A stretch of 64,000 bases of DNA from Prevotella vespertina (GCF_009728485.1 NZ_VVIQ01000001.1:62001-126000); one strand, 5' to 3'. Positions 1-9,143 are shown, counted from the first letter of the stretch. Numbers and translations: made by a program. The notes: generated from the letters alone by a model not told the origin.

Positions 1-169
1 GACAGGTCAACCATTACCACTTATAAGTAAGGGAGGAACATCAACAATCATTAATTGTGTCTATATAGGTGTCATCTTGAGTATCAGTCGATCGGCTAAA
101 AAGAAAAAAGCTGGCAATCCTTCTACGGAGGAGGCACAGGAAGTTATTACACAAGCAACAGATTCTTAA
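1..169 (+). CDS. ftsW: FtsW, C-terminal end (partial)
   Basis: This is the last 55 codons of a septal peptidoglycan polymerase of the FtsW/RodA (SEDS) family; the start is off the left edge. Reading from base 2 gives a tail with the motif TGQPLPLISKGGTS, typical of the last periplasmic loop and last membrane helix of FtsW, then a hydrophobic helix and a short Lys-rich cytoplasmic tail ending at TAA 167-169. FtsW polymerises lipid II at the septum. It sits 67 nt upstream of murG, the enzyme that makes lipid II, as expected in a division and cell-wall cluster. The frame is certain; only the length is unknown. Confidence 0.9.
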   Translation, partial: TGQPLPLISKGGTSTIINCVYIGVILSISRSAKKKKAGNPSTEEAQEVITQATDS

Positions 170-236
170 AAAAGACTTAAAGTTCGAAGAAGACGAAAAA
201 ATTGATTACCTTTGTGGGTTAGTAAACAAGTTTGAA

Positions 237-1343
237 ATGGACAAGGAATTAAGAATAATCATCAGTGGCGGTGGTACAGGAGGACATATATTCCCTGCTG
301 TATCTATTGCGAATGCGATTAAAGCAAAACATCCAGATGCTAAGATTCTCTTTGTGGGAGCTTTAGGACGTATGGAGATGCAACGCGTTCCCGCTGCAGG
401 ATATGAGATAAAAGGCTTACCTATCAAAGGTTTCGATCGTGCACATATACTTAAAAACTTCGAAGTATTGTATAAGCTATGGAAAAGCTTACGCATGGCA
501 CGTCAGATTATCAAAGACTTTAAGCCGCAAGTTGCTGTTGGTGTAGGTGGCTATGCCAGCGGTGCTACACTTTATTCATGTGCTAAGATGGGAATTCCAT
601 GTCTCATCCAAGAACAAAACTCATACGCTGGTGTGACGAATAAACTATTGGCTAAACGTGTGAAAAAGATATGTGTTGCGTATGAAGGTATGCAACGATT
701 CTTCCCTGCTGATAAGATTATTATGACAGGAAACCCTGTACGACAAAACGTCTTAAATACACCACTCTCTGCCGAAGAAGCACGAGAGAGTCTAGGGTTG
801 AAGAGTGATAAGAAGACTATCTTGTTAGTAGGCGGTAGCCTTGGAGCTCGTACCATTAATCGTTCTATCATGGAGCATCTAGACCTAGTAGCCAATACAG
901 ATGTGCAATTTATTTGGCAAACAGGAAAGTTCTACCATCAGCAGATAATGGAATTTATGAAGGGTAAGGAACTTCCTAACTTGAAGATAATGGACTTTAT
1001 TAGTGATATGGGGGTAGCTTATAAAGCAGCAGACTTAATCATCAGTCGTGCAGGTGCAAGCTCTATTAGCGAGTTCCAACTCATAGGTAAACCTGTAATC
1101 CTTGTCCCAAGTCCTAATGTTGCAGAAGACCATCAAACTAAGAATGCAATGGCACTAGTAAATAAGCATGCTGCAATTTACGTAAAGGACTCTGAGGCTC
1201 CCGACACATTATTGAAACTAGCATTGGAGACAATATCTGATAATCAAGAATTAGCCAGCCTTAGTGAGAATGTAAAAAAGATGGGACTACAAAACTCGGC
1301 AGATGTTATTGCAGACGAGGTAATTAAACTCATCAATTCATAA
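237..1343 (+). CDS. murG: MurG, lipid II-forming N-acetylglucosaminyltransferase
   Basis: MurG transfers GlcNAc from UDP-GlcNAc to lipid I on the inner face of the cytoplasmic membrane, giving lipid II. The 368-residue length is normal. The N-terminal glycine-rich loop GGGTGGHIFPA (about residues 11-21), a second glycine motif GGSLGARTIN in the middle, and the C-terminal UDP-GlcNAc-binding segment SRAGASSISE are all present. It follows ftsW and precedes murC in the same direction. The ATG at 237 places the glycine loop at the usual distance from the start. No Shine-Dalgarno sequence is evident, which is ordinary for Bacteroidetes. Confidence 0.97.
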   Translation: MDKELRIIISGGGTGGHIFPAVSIANAIKAKHPDAKILFVGALGRMEMQRVPAAGYEIKGLPIKGFDRAHILKNFEVLYKLWKSLRMARQIIKDFKPQVAVGVGGYASGATLYSCAKMGIPCLIQEQNSYAGVTNKLLAKRVKKICVAYEGMQRFFPADKIIMTGNPVRQNVLNTPLSAEEARESLGLKSDKKTILLVGGSLGARTINRSIMEHLDLVANTDVQFIWQTGKFYHQQIMEFMKGKELPNLKIMDFISDMGVAYKAADLIISRAGASSISEFQLIGKPVILVPSPNVAEDHQTKNAMALVNKHAAIYVKDSEAPDTLLKLALETISDNQELASLSENVKKMGLQNSADVIADEVIKLINS

Positions 1344-1430
1344 TCTTACTTATACGAGGAGATTTGTTGTAAAAGTAAATGGAATACAAAAATCTGCCAA
1401 AGAGAATAAAGTTAGAAAAGATATAGATAC

Positions 1431-2822
1431 ATGGAACTAAAAGATATAAAGTCAGTATATTTCGTTGGTGCAGGTGGTATTGGAATGAGTGCTATTGCTC
1501 GTTATTTCCTTCATAAGGGATTAGTTGTTGCTGGGTATGATAAGACACCATCAGAACTTACCCATCAGTTAGAAAAGGAAGGAATGATGATTCACTATGA
1601 AGAAAATGTAAATCTCATTCCTGAAGCATGTCGGCAACCATTAACAACATTGGTTGTCTATACACCTGCGATCCCATCAACACATGCAGAATTGAAATAC
1701 TTCCATGATAATAACTTTGTAATAGAGAAGCGTGCACAAGTGCTAGGAACACTTACTAGAACACACAAAGGACTCTGTTTTGCAGGTACCCATGGTAAGA
1801 CGACTACATCAACCATGTGTGCTCATATCATGCACCAAAGTCACTTAGATTGCAATGCTTTCTTAGGTGGAATTTCTAAGAATTATGGCACAAACTATAT
1901 CCTCTCTACCCACAGCGATTATGTTGTGATCGAGGCTGATGAGTTTGATCGTTCTTTCCATTGGCTACGTCCTTGGATGAGCGTTATTACATCTACCGAT
2001 CCAGACCATCTAGACATATATGGCACGAAAGAGGCTTACCTTGAAAGTTTCCGCCATTACACAGAACTCATACAACCAGGTGGTGCACTCATTATTCATA
2101 AGGATCTTGAGATGAAGCAACATGTACAAGAAGGGGTCAAAGTATATAATTATAGTCGTGAGGGAGGTGACTTCCATGCTGAGAATATCCAAATAAAGAA
2201 TGGTACTATAACTTTTGACTTTATTTCTCCTATAGAAATAGTGAAGAATGTAGAGCTTGGTCAACCCATCCCAATCAATATTGAAAATGGTGTCGCTGCA
2301 ATGGCTATGGCACAACTCAATGGTTGTACCGCTGAAGAGCTACGTGAAGGTATGAGAACCTATGGTGGCGTTGATCGCCGCTTCGACTTCAAGATAAAGA
2401 ATGATCGTCATGTATTCCTATCTGATTATGGTCATCATCCAAAAGAGATATTACAGAGTGCTAAAAGTTTGAAGGAACTTTATTCAGATAGAAAGATAAC
2501 AGCTATCTTCCAACCGCACCTCTATACGCGTACTCGTGATTTCTATAAAGACTTCGCAGATGCATTAAGTCACTTTGATGAGGTTATCCTTACTGAGATT
2601 TATCCAGCACGTGAACAACCAATAGAAGGTATTACAAGTAAGCTCATTTACGATAACCTACGCCCCAATATAGAGAAGAAGATGATACAAAAAGACGATG
2701 TTCTTGATTTCGTTAAATCACGTGACTTCGATGTACTTGTAGTGCTTGGTGCTGGTAACCTCGACAATTATGTACCAGAAATTGCCGAGATTATCAAAGC
2801 TAAAGAGCAAAAACTAAATTGA
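1431..2822 (+). CDS. murC: MurC, UDP-N-acetylmuramate--L-alanine ligase
   Basis: MurC is the cytoplasmic ATP-dependent ligase that adds L-Ala to UDP-MurNAc, the first step of stem-peptide assembly. The 463-residue protein has the N-terminal Rossmann-like domain (GAGGIGMSAIA near residue 14), the Mur ligase ATP-binding motif GTHGKTTT at about residues 118-125, the central motif EADEFDRSF and a C-terminal ligase domain with the DYGHHP motif. It lies 87 nt after murG and 49 nt before ftsQ. Ddl and MurB genes, which often sit here in other phyla, are absent from the cluster. Confidence 0.97.
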   Translation: MELKDIKSVYFVGAGGIGMSAIARYFLHKGLVVAGYDKTPSELTHQLEKEGMMIHYEENVNLIPEACRQPLTTLVVYTPAIPSTHAELKYFHDNNFVIEKRAQVLGTLTRTHKGLCFAGTHGKTTTSTMCAHIMHQSHLDCNAFLGGISKNYGTNYILSTHSDYVVIEADEFDRSFHWLRPWMSVITSTDPDHLDIYGTKEAYLESFRHYTELIQPGGALIIHKDLEMKQHVQEGVKVYNYSREGGDFHAENIQIKNGTITFDFISPIEIVKNVELGQPIPINIENGVAAMAMAQLNGCTAEELREGMRTYGGVDRRFDFKIKNDRHVFLSDYGHHPKEILQSAKSLKELYSDRKITAIFQPHLYTRTRDFYKDFADALSHFDEVILTEIYPAREQPIEGITSKLIYDNLRPNIEKKMIQKDDVLDFVKSRDFDVLVVLGAGNLDNYVPEIAEIIKAKEQKLN

Positions 2823-2871
2823 AAGTTTTAAATACATAAAAGGAAAAAGCATCCTAAAGAAAAGATAAGAC

Positions 2872-3810
2872 ATGTACATTCAGTGGAAAAAGATTATTAT
2901 CACTGCGCTGGACATCATACTAGCTTTCTATCTCATCATGGCTGTTACCGCTTGGAACAACCCAGATGAGCAAGGTAAAGTATGCACGAAGGTGAACATA
3001 GAAATATCTGATTCCAAGAATGCTGGATTCCTTACAGCAGAGGAGATAAAGCATATCTTACAAAAGAACAATCTCTATCCTCTTAATAAAAAGATGGAGA
3101 ATATCAATCCACGAGACATCGAAGAAACTCTCAAAGATGGACCTTTTGTGAAGACTGCTCAATGTTACAAGACGGAGAACGGACATATTAACATACAGAT
3201 TACTCAACGTATGCCTATCATCCGTATAAAGAGCCAACATGGTGGTGACTACTATCTTGACGACAATGGAGGAATACTCCCCAATTCTAAATATACAAGC
3301 GACTTGATTATTGCAACAGGTAATATAAATAATATCTTTGCAAAGCTCTATATTGCACCACTTGCTAAGGCTATCAGTGCATCGCCTTTTTGGATTAATC
3401 AAATAGAGCAAATAAATGTACTCCCAGATTATGGTATAGAACTAGTTCCACGCGTGGGAGACCATATAATCTTCATGGGGTATTTACCTCTTAATCGCAA
3501 CAGGTGGACACGTAACCGAGAGATTAACTCTTTCGTAAACAACAAATTATCACGATTGGAGAAGTTCTATCGATATGGTTTATCACAAGTCGGATGGAAC
3601 AAGTATTCATATATTGATATTGAATTTGATAATCAGATTGTTTGCAAACGAAGAGATGCGGAAGCTGAAAGAAAAGAAGCAGAAGCTATCACCAAAGAAG
3701 CTAAAGAAGAAAAGAAAAAAGACAGACAACGTACAGAGGAGGAGGAACGTGAGAAAGCACGTAAAGAGGTTGACCGACAAGAACAAGTAGCAGATGGTCC
3801 AACGGAATAA
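2872..3810 (+). CDS. ftsQ: FtsQ-like division protein with long charged tail
   Basis: This is a bitopic division protein that in other bacteria links FtsB/FtsL to the septal synthase. The sequence shows a short cytoplasmic N-terminus, one membrane helix (about residues 8-28) and a periplasmic part with a POTRA-like region (about 40-115) and an FtsQ domain to about 255. Position between murC and ftsA supports the name. Residues 258-312 form a tail made almost only of Lys, Arg, Glu and Ala. It is probably a single charged helix and is not part of the FtsQ of model bacteria. Primary sequence similarity to proteobacterial FtsQ is weak, so the assignment rests partly on context. Confidence 0.88.
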   Translation: MYIQWKKIIITALDIILAFYLIMAVTAWNNPDEQGKVCTKVNIEISDSKNAGFLTAEEIKHILQKNNLYPLNKKMENINPRDIEETLKDGPFVKTAQCYKTENGHINIQITQRMPIIRIKSQHGGDYYLDDNGGILPNSKYTSDLIIATGNINNIFAKLYIAPLAKAISASPFWINQIEQINVLPDYGIELVPRVGDHIIFMGYLPLNRNRWTRNREINSFVNNKLSRLEKFYRYGLSQVGWNKYSYIDIEFDNQIVCKRRDAEAERKEAEAITKEAKEEKKKDRQRTEEEEREKARKEVDRQEQVADGPTE

Positions 3811-3893
3811 GTCAACATGCAATCACGTAGAAGAATGTACATGTATCAGACAGAAAAGAACATTAAAACTAAGAAATATAATACTTAACGAAT

Positions 3894-5342
3894 ATGGCAG
3901 AGTTCATAGTAGCCATTGAATTAGGCTCATCAAAGATTATGGGAATCGCCGGCAAGAAAAATCTTGACGGTAGTATCTCCGTGCTAGCCGTTGCTAAGGA
4001 AGATGCATCACAGTGTATTCGCAAAGGTGTAGTCTATAACATCGACAAGACCGGACAGTGCCTCACCAGCATTATTAATAAGCTCAAGAAACAACTGAAA
4101 TATGAGATTTCTCAGGTTTATGTAGGTGTAGGAGGACAATCTATACGTAGCGTTCGTAACGTTATTGTTAAGGATCTTCCTTCAGATACCATCATAACAT
4201 CAGATATGATAAATGAGCTGATGGATGCTAACAGAAATATGACTTACCCTGAGCAAGAAATCTTAGATGCTGCTACTCAGGAGTATAAGGTTGACAACCA
4301 ATACTCCCTAGACCCTGTCGGTATTAAGGCCACACGTTTGGAAGGAAACTTCTTAAACATTCTATGGCGCAAGTCATTTTACAACAACTTAAATAGCTGT
4401 TTTGAAAAGGCAGGAATAGCAATAGCAGAAATGTACCTAGCACCATTAGCCTTGGCAGATGGCGTACTCAGCGAAGCCGAAAAACGTGGTGGTTGTGTAC
4501 TTGTCGACCTTGGTGCTGACACCACGACCGTCTCTGTCTATTATAAGAATATTCTTCGCCACCTCGCTGTAATCCCATTAGGAGGCAATAATATCAACAA
4601 AGATATAGCGTCCTTGCAGATGGAAGAAAAAGAAGCTGAGTCCATGAAACTGAAGTATGGTTCTGCATTCACTGACAATAACGAAATTGACAACAACCTT
4701 AAATACTCTATAGATGCCGAACGAACAGTAGACAGTCGGAAGTTCATCGAAATCGTTGAAGCACGTGCAGAGGAAATTATCGAGAATGTATGGTGTCAGG
4801 TTCCATCAGAATATACAGACAAGCTCCTCGGTGGAATCATACTTACAGGTGGAGGTATGAATCTTAAAAATATCGAATGTTTAGTACGCAATGTTACACG
4901 TATAGAAAAGATTCGTAAGGCTAAGTTCGTCACACAAACCATTACCTCAAGTCATGCTGAAATAACTGCAAAAAATGGTGAAACAAACACCATATTAGGC
5001 TTACTAGCAAAGGGAGACATGAATTGTGCTGGTGCAGCATATAACCCTGCTGCTAACACCCTCTTTGAAGCAAAAGATGTAGCTGTAGCCCATCCAATAG
5101 AGACAACAGCTACAAACACTAATACACGTCCACAAGGACAAGGTTTTGTCCCCACTCCAGAAGAGAAACGTAAAGCTGAAGAGGAACGCCGTAAGAGAGA
5201 AGAAGAAGAACGCAAGCTACGCGAAGAGGAAGAAGCAAGAGAACGTGAAAGAGAAGAAGAAAAACGTCGCAATAGTTTCTGGAACAAGTTCGTTCGCAAA
5301 GCAAAGGAATTTGGAGGCAAGATGCTAGAAGACGAAGAGTAA
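3894..5342 (+). CDS. ftsA: FtsA, actin-like membrane anchor for FtsZ
   Basis: FtsA is an ATP-binding actin-fold protein that tethers FtsZ filaments to the membrane and recruits later division proteins. The phosphate 1 loop (AIELGSSKI at the N-terminus), the SHS2 (1C) region, the phosphate 2 motif VDLGADTTTVS and an adenosine motif near GGIILTGGGMN are visible. The last 20 residues (after about 460, NSFWNKFVRKAKEFGG) look like the amphipathic membrane-targeting helix. Between them residues 423-459 are almost only Glu, Arg and Lys. This spacer is unusually long and highly charged for FtsA and resembles the tail of the neighbouring FtsQ. Confidence 0.97.
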   Translation: MAEFIVAIELGSSKIMGIAGKKNLDGSISVLAVAKEDASQCIRKGVVYNIDKTGQCLTSIINKLKKQLKYEISQVYVGVGGQSIRSVRNVIVKDLPSDTIITSDMINELMDANRNMTYPEQEILDAATQEYKVDNQYSLDPVGIKATRLEGNFLNILWRKSFYNNLNSCFEKAGIAIAEMYLAPLALADGVLSEAEKRGGCVLVDLGADTTTVSVYYKNILRHLAVIPLGGNNINKDIASLQMEEKEAESMKLKYGSAFTDNNEIDNNLKYSIDAERTVDSRKFIEIVEARAEEIIENVWCQVPSEYTDKLLGGIILTGGGMNLKNIECLVRNVTRIEKIRKAKFVTQTITSSHAEITAKNGETNTILGLLAKGDMNCAGAAYNPAANTLFEAKDVAVAHPIETTATNTNTRPQGQGFVPTPEEKRKAEEERRKREEEERKLREEEEAREREREEEKRRNSFWNKFVRKAKEFGGKMLEDEE

Positions 5343-5396
5343 CACTTTCATGGGATACAAATAATAAGTATATTCATCATATAGACACATACTGTT

Positions 5397-6722
5397 ATGA
5401 CAGATAATAATAATAAAATAGACGTATTAGACTTCGGCGATGGCGACGTTACTGACAGCATAATCAAAGTCATTGGTGTTGGTGGTGGCGGTGGTAATGC
5501 CGTCAACCACATGTATAAAGAAGGTATACATGACGTAACCTTCGTCCTCTGCAACACAGATGCACAAGCTCTCAACGATTCTCCTGTTCCCGTTCATTTA
5601 CAACTAGGAAAGGAGGGATTGGGAGCAGGAAACCGCCCTGAGCGCGCAAGACAAGCAGCCGAAGAAACCATCGATGACATCAAGAAGATGCTCAATGATG
5701 GAACAAAAATGACATTCATCACGGCTGGTATGGGAGGCGGAACAGGTACAGGTGCTGCACCTGTCATTGCACAAGTCAGTAAAGAACTTGGTATCCTCAC
5801 TGTTGGTATTGTCACCATTCCTTTCCGCTTCGAAGGTGCAAAGAAGATTGATCAGGCGCTAGACGGAGTAGAAGAGATGGCTAAACATGTTGACGCTCTT
5901 CTCGTTATTAACAACGAAAGATTACGTGAAATCTATCCAGAACTTAGCCTCCTAAACGGATTCCGTAAAGCTGATGATACGCTTAGCGTTGCAGCAAAAA
6001 GTATTGCAGAAATCATCACTGTACATGGTATTATGAACCTCGACTTCAATGACGTGAAGACGGTTCTAAAGGATGGTGGTGTAGCAATCATGTCAACAGG
6101 TTATGGTGAAGGAGAAGGCCGTGTAAAGCAAGCAATAGAGGATGCACTTAACTCACCATTACTAAACGACAACGATGTCTACAAGTCCAAGAAAATCCTT
6201 CTATCCATCAACTTCAATAGCAATGACAAGGACAACCCTGGCTTGACTATGGAAGAAATGGGGGATGTAACCGAATTTATGAATCATTTCAGCGAAGACT
6301 TCGAACTGAAATGGGGATTGGCAATTGACCCAGAACTTGATCAGAAGGTAAAAGTAACCATCCTTGCAACTGGTTTCGGCATAGAGGATGTTGATGGTAT
6401 GGGACGACACATACAGAAACTATCCGCAGAAGAAGCAGCAAGAAGAGCCGATAATGAGGAGAAAGATGCTGAACGTCGTGACCGCCGTGAACGTTTCTAT
6501 AGGGACAACAACAACACTCAATACAAACATCGCCCTCACATCTATCGCTTTACAGCAGATGAGCTTGACAATGAAGATGTAATTCTTGCCGTAGAGAATA
6601 CACCTACTTACAAGCGCACAAAGCAAATGATAAAAGACATCAAACACATCAGTTCTCCAGAGACAGGACAGGAAGAGACTGATTCTAAAGGTACGGTTGA
6701 AGGCGTAATTAGCTTCGTTTAA
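5397..6722 (+). CDS. ftsZ: FtsZ, tubulin-like division GTPase
   Basis: FtsZ polymerises into the cytokinetic Z ring. The 441-residue protein has the N-terminal GVGGGGGNAVNHM segment, the tubulin signature GGGTGTGAAP at about residues 112-121, the NNERL/FRKADD segments of the T7 loop region and a C-terminal domain to about 325. A variable linker rich in Arg, Asp and Asn follows. The C-terminus (GVISFV) does not match the proteobacterial FtsA-binding peptide. It lies 54 nt after ftsA and is the last gene of the cluster; a hairpin follows 30 nt later. Confidence 0.98.
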   Translation: MTDNNNKIDVLDFGDGDVTDSIIKVIGVGGGGGNAVNHMYKEGIHDVTFVLCNTDAQALNDSPVPVHLQLGKEGLGAGNRPERARQAAEETIDDIKKMLNDGTKMTFITAGMGGGTGTGAAPVIAQVSKELGILTVGIVTIPFRFEGAKKIDQALDGVEEMAKHVDALLVINNERLREIYPELSLLNGFRKADDTLSVAAKSIAEIITVHGIMNLDFNDVKTVLKDGGVAIMSTGYGEGEGRVKQAIEDALNSPLLNDNDVYKSKKILLSINFNSNDKDNPGLTMEEMGDVTEFMNHFSEDFELKWGLAIDPELDQKVKVTILATGFGIEDVDGMGRHIQKLSAEEAARRADNEEKDAERRDRRERFYRDNNNTQYKHRPHIYRFTADELDNEDVILAVENTPTYKRTKQMIKDIKHISSPETGQEETDSKGTVEGVISFV

Positions 6723-6751
6723 TCACGTTGATAAAATATTAAAGGCGAGAG

Positions 6752-6801
6752 AAGAAGGTATATCGAAATAGCAAGCAAGCTATGAGGTATACCTTCTTTC
6801 A
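6752..6801 (+). terminator. Putative terminator of the division cluster
   Basis: An 11-bp perfect stem (AAGAAGGTATA at 6752-6762 with its complement at 6788-6798) encloses a second small stem (ATAGC/GCTAT). The downstream tract is pyrimidine-rich but not a clean T run, so termination efficiency is uncertain. It is placed 30 nt after the ftsZ stop. Confidence 0.5.
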
Positions 6802-7222
6802 TATCGCTTTCTACCCAAAATATTATCTTTGGCGTAATGGACATTTGGTAGGCTGAAACCTCTCGGAATTCTTTTATTTAACGTGAGTTCGACGAATTCT
6901 GAACAATGAAAGCTGTGTGTCAATGGTTCTTTGTAGATTGATGCACGGCTTCTTGGGAAACAGGCAATAGGCGGCAATGTTACTTTTCAACTTAGTAATA
7001 AACTGTATTTCGTCAACGAAATGTCTTTGAAAGAGGTTCTTTTCGGTGTAGTCTTTAAATCCAAGTTAGATAAATCAAGCCCCTTTGTCGTGTGTTTACT
7101 TTTCTCTATTATGACTCTGTGGGACCCCTTGAATGGATGAAATCAGTTTTTAATATCTGTAAAAAGCTAGACATAGGTTTCTTGCATTGGTCTTTGAATT
7201 TTATTATTTTACCTATTGGTCA
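6802..7222. other. Non-coding gap, no gene recognised
   Basis: This is the first part of a 1.2-kb gap between ftsZ and recO. The one open frame across it, on the minus strand, has no family resemblance and no plausible start context. Two GAATTC-containing segments (near 6867 and 6892) bracket a short region, and the general look is of decayed sequence. I see no RNA gene. Confidence 0.4.
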
Positions 7223-7310
7223 TTAATACTAACCTTTAAGCCTGTTAACACTAACCTCTGAGCCTATTAATGCTAACCTTTTTGAACTTTAATCATTAAC
7301 ATTTGAACTT
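7223..7310. repeat. Array A: four 22-bp tandem units
   Basis: Four degenerate units start at 7223, 7245, 7267 and 7289, exactly 22 bp apart, each opening with TTAA. The first three share the core CTAACCT and the last is more diverged. There are no spacers between units, so this is not a CRISPR array. The 22-bp period recurs in five other gaps of this window. Confidence 0.75.
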
Positions 7311-7593
7311 ACGACTTTCTTCCATTGTTGCTGTTTCATGCATTAGGTAGAGGCTAAGAGTCAGCGGTTGGAGGTAGAGGATGGTGCTTCTTTTTCTTTT
7401 CTGTGCTGCAAAGGTAAGTAGAATTTTTAAGAAAACATTAGTTTTTCGAGGTACTGGGATAACAAGTATTGCAAATGGCTCTGTAATAACTTGTGTTACA
7501 GAGAGATAAACAAATGAAGAATGAGGAACGATAAGACAGAATGATTTGTTTTTTGCCCTTTGCCTAATGGGATAAAGTTCAATTAATCACATC
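7311..7593. other. Non-coding gap with small inverted repeat
   Basis: No gene is seen. An 8-bp inverted repeat (CTCTGTAA at 7479-7486 with TTACAGAG at 7496-7503) is the only structure noticed. Confidence 0.3.
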
Positions 7594-7773
7594 AATCACA
7601 AAATCACAATCACAAAATCACAAAAAGGATTTTCAATGTGTAAAAGGGATTCCTAATATAATATAATACCTTATTAATAAATAATAATATATAATGATAT
7701 ATTATCTACATAAAGAAAAAGCATGATACTACCATAATTGATTTTGTGATTGTGTGATTGTGATTTTGTGATT
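7594..7773. repeat. Hairpin element with 32-bp inverted arms
   Basis: The left arm 7594-7625 and the right arm 7742-7773 are reverse complements over 32 bases with one mismatch. Both are built from the short motif AATCACA repeated with small variations. The 116-nt interior is extremely AT-rich. There is no coding capacity. It could be a miniature inverted-repeat element or a large cruciform or hairpin. The simple-sequence nature of the arms means that local slippage could also have made it. Confidence 0.6.
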
Positions 7774-7810
7774 TTCCTAAATATCATAATAACAAGATAA
7801 ACATAATGGC

Positions 7811-7984
7811 GGTACTGTCTTAAAAAAGTGTGTAAGCCCATATTTTTCTTATCTTTGTATTTGGAAACTTTAAAATAAAGAAACAATGGAACTTACACAA
7901 TTACAGATTACAAATTACATTAAGGTATACGTAGGTTGCGGAGAGCATGAAGCATATCAATCAAAAAGATCACTCAACACTTGA
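7811..7984 (+). mobile_element. Possible insertion-sequence end remnant with 32-codon ORF
   Basis: The stretch GGTACTGTCTTAAAAAAGTG at 7811-7830 looks like the terminal repeat of an IS (reminiscent of IS256-type ends; this is recollection, not a search). It is followed by a -7 promoter match (TATCTTTG, 7850-7857) and an ATG at 7886 that opens a 32-codon frame starting MELTQLQITNYIKVYV. The frame stops at TGA 7982-7984, inside the 3' end of recO. A transposase of normal size is not present, so at most this is a left-end fragment. It may equally be unrelated sequence. Confidence 0.3.
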
Positions 7985-8682
7985 AGACTATTTAAGTCTG
8001 GCATATTCGGCACATGAATACGATAATAACGCAGGATCAGATTGGCAATTCGATTCCTATCTACACGTGAAAGGCGGAAAAGATGCATATTCTCATAATC
8101 CATTCTAATCAGTTGATGAATGGCAGTGGCTTCTGTTGGGAGAAGATAATCAGTATGAAGAGGAATACTATGAGTAAACGACGCAGTGCGTAAGTCAAAA
8201 CATACCCCTTCATGATAAGCCTCTAAATTAGGAAAGAAACCTATAAACCGACTTAGACGCATCATAAATACAAGATGGAAATTGGCGTAACTACGCACTG
8301 CACCATCCAACCATTGCAAACTAGCACACACATAATTGTAAAGCTGAAGGTTCTGCTGTTCACTTCGTGTAACATGAAATAAGAACTCAGAGAGGAATAG
8401 CAAGATAGCCGATTTGATGGGATCAAAAGGAATAGAAGCGTATGGATAAAGAATACGAACCTCCTTTATATGCTGTAAGGAAGTATGCGGTCGATAATCA
8501 AACTCAAGCTCTAACAAAGTTAAAGGCTGAAAATACTGTTTCTTTATCTTTCCTTTGGCAGTCTTAGGTATGCGTGTAATGAACGAAATACGCCCTTCTT
8601 GTTCGGTGAACATATCTATAATGAGCGATGCTTCACCAAACTTCATACTACGTAAAACTATGGCTTTTGACTTTAAAATCAT
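7957..8682 (-). CDS. recO: RecO, recombination mediator
   Basis: RecO loads RecA on SSB-coated DNA in the RecFOR repair pathway. The 241-residue product has the N-terminal OB-fold (KSKAIVLRSMKFGEASLIIDMFTEQEGRISFI) and a helical C-terminal part. The frame is open further upstream to an ATG at 8706, but the promoter element TACTTTTG (8703-8696 on this strand), with TTTC exactly 20 nt further upstream, lies inside that extension. The internal ATG at 8682, giving MILKSKAIVL, is therefore the better start. The zinc-binding cysteines of some RecO proteins are absent here, as in many Bacteroidetes. It is divergent from tRNA-Glu. Confidence 0.92.
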   Translation of the reverse strand: MILKSKAIVLRSMKFGEASLIIDMFTEQEGRISFITRIPKTAKGKIKKQYFQPLTLLELEFDYRPHTSLQHIKEVRILYPYASIPFDPIKSAILLFLSEFLFHVTRSEQQNLQLYNYVCASLQWLDGAVRSYANFHLVFMMRLSRFIGFFPNLEAYHEGVCFDLRTASFTHSIPLHTDYLLPTEATAIHQLIRMDYENMHLFRLSRVDRNRIANLILRYYRIHVPNMPDLNSLQVLSDLFD

Positions 8683-8742
8683 ATAAATTCTTGTGCAAAA
8701 GTACAAAAAGACAACATTATAAGGAAATTTATTCGAGAAAAG

Positions 8743-8774
8743 TTTGGTAGGTTCGAATAAAAGAAGTACCTTTG
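8743..8774 (+). promoter_or_regulatory. Promoter of tRNA-Glu and rpsT
   Basis: TTTG at 8743-8746, 20 nt, then TACCTTTG at 8767-8774 is a full match to the Bacteroidetes -33/-7 consensus. Transcription would start near 8780, just before the tRNA. No other promoter is seen before rpsT. Confidence 0.8.
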
Positions 8775-8791
8775 CACCCGCAATTCGATAT

Positions 8792-8863
8792 GGTCCCTTC
8801 GTCTATCGGTTAGGACGAGAGATTTTCATTCTCTAAAGAGCAGTTCGACTCTGCTAGGGACTA
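8792..8863 (+). tRNA. tRNA-Glu (anticodon TTC)
   Basis: The 72-nt sequence folds as a cloverleaf. The acceptor stem is GGTCCCT with AGGGACT (first pair G-U), there is a D arm, and the anticodon stem AGAGA/TCTCT has the loop TTTTCAT giving anticodon TTC. The T arm is AGCAG/CTGCT with loop TTCGACT. CCA is not encoded. It is followed after 25 nt by rpsT. Confidence 0.95.
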
Positions 8864-8888
8864 CAAGTAAAATAAAAGAAGAACAAAG

Positions 8889-9143
8889 ATGGCAAATCAC
8901 AAATCATCATTGAAAAGAATACGTCAGGACAAAGTAAGGACGTTGCACAATAGATATTACGCAAAGACAATGCGTAATGCTGTTCGTAAGTTGCGCAATA
9001 TGACGGATAAGGAAGAGGCTGTAAAGCTCTATCCTGTTGTGCAGAAGATGTTGGATAAGTTGGCAAAGACCAACATTATTCACCAGAACAAGGCAGCTAA
9101 CCTCAAGTCTGCTCTCTGCAAGCACGTTGCTGCATTAGGATAA
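8889..9143 (+). CDS. rpsT: Ribosomal protein S20
   Basis: This is a small basic protein of the 30S subunit that binds the 5' domain of 16S rRNA. The 84-residue, Lys/Arg-rich, all-helical sequence begins [15 protein letters not shown] and contains the family segment [17 protein letters not shown]. It is read from the same transcript as the upstream tRNA-Glu, since no second promoter is visible in the 25-nt gap. A strong terminator follows 33 nt after the stop. Confidence 0.97.
   Translation: MANHKSSLKRIRQDKVRTLHNRYYAKTMRNAVRKLRNMTDKEEAVKLYPVVQKMLDKLAKTNIIHQNKAANLKSALCKHVAALG

Noticed and set aside
3607..3842. Antisense and out-of-frame open frames over the Lys/Glu-rich tails of ftsQ and ftsA
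   Set aside because: Codon-biased GAA/AAA runs leave other frames open by chance. The products are Phe/Leu/Ser-rich shadows.
6780..6977. 65-codon minus-strand open frame after ftsZ
   Set aside because: It starts within the ftsZ terminator hairpin, has no recognisable domain and lies in a decayed gap.
8683..8706. N-terminal extension of RecO
   Set aside because: The promoter -7 element of recO lies within the extension, and RecO proteins begin at the internal Met.
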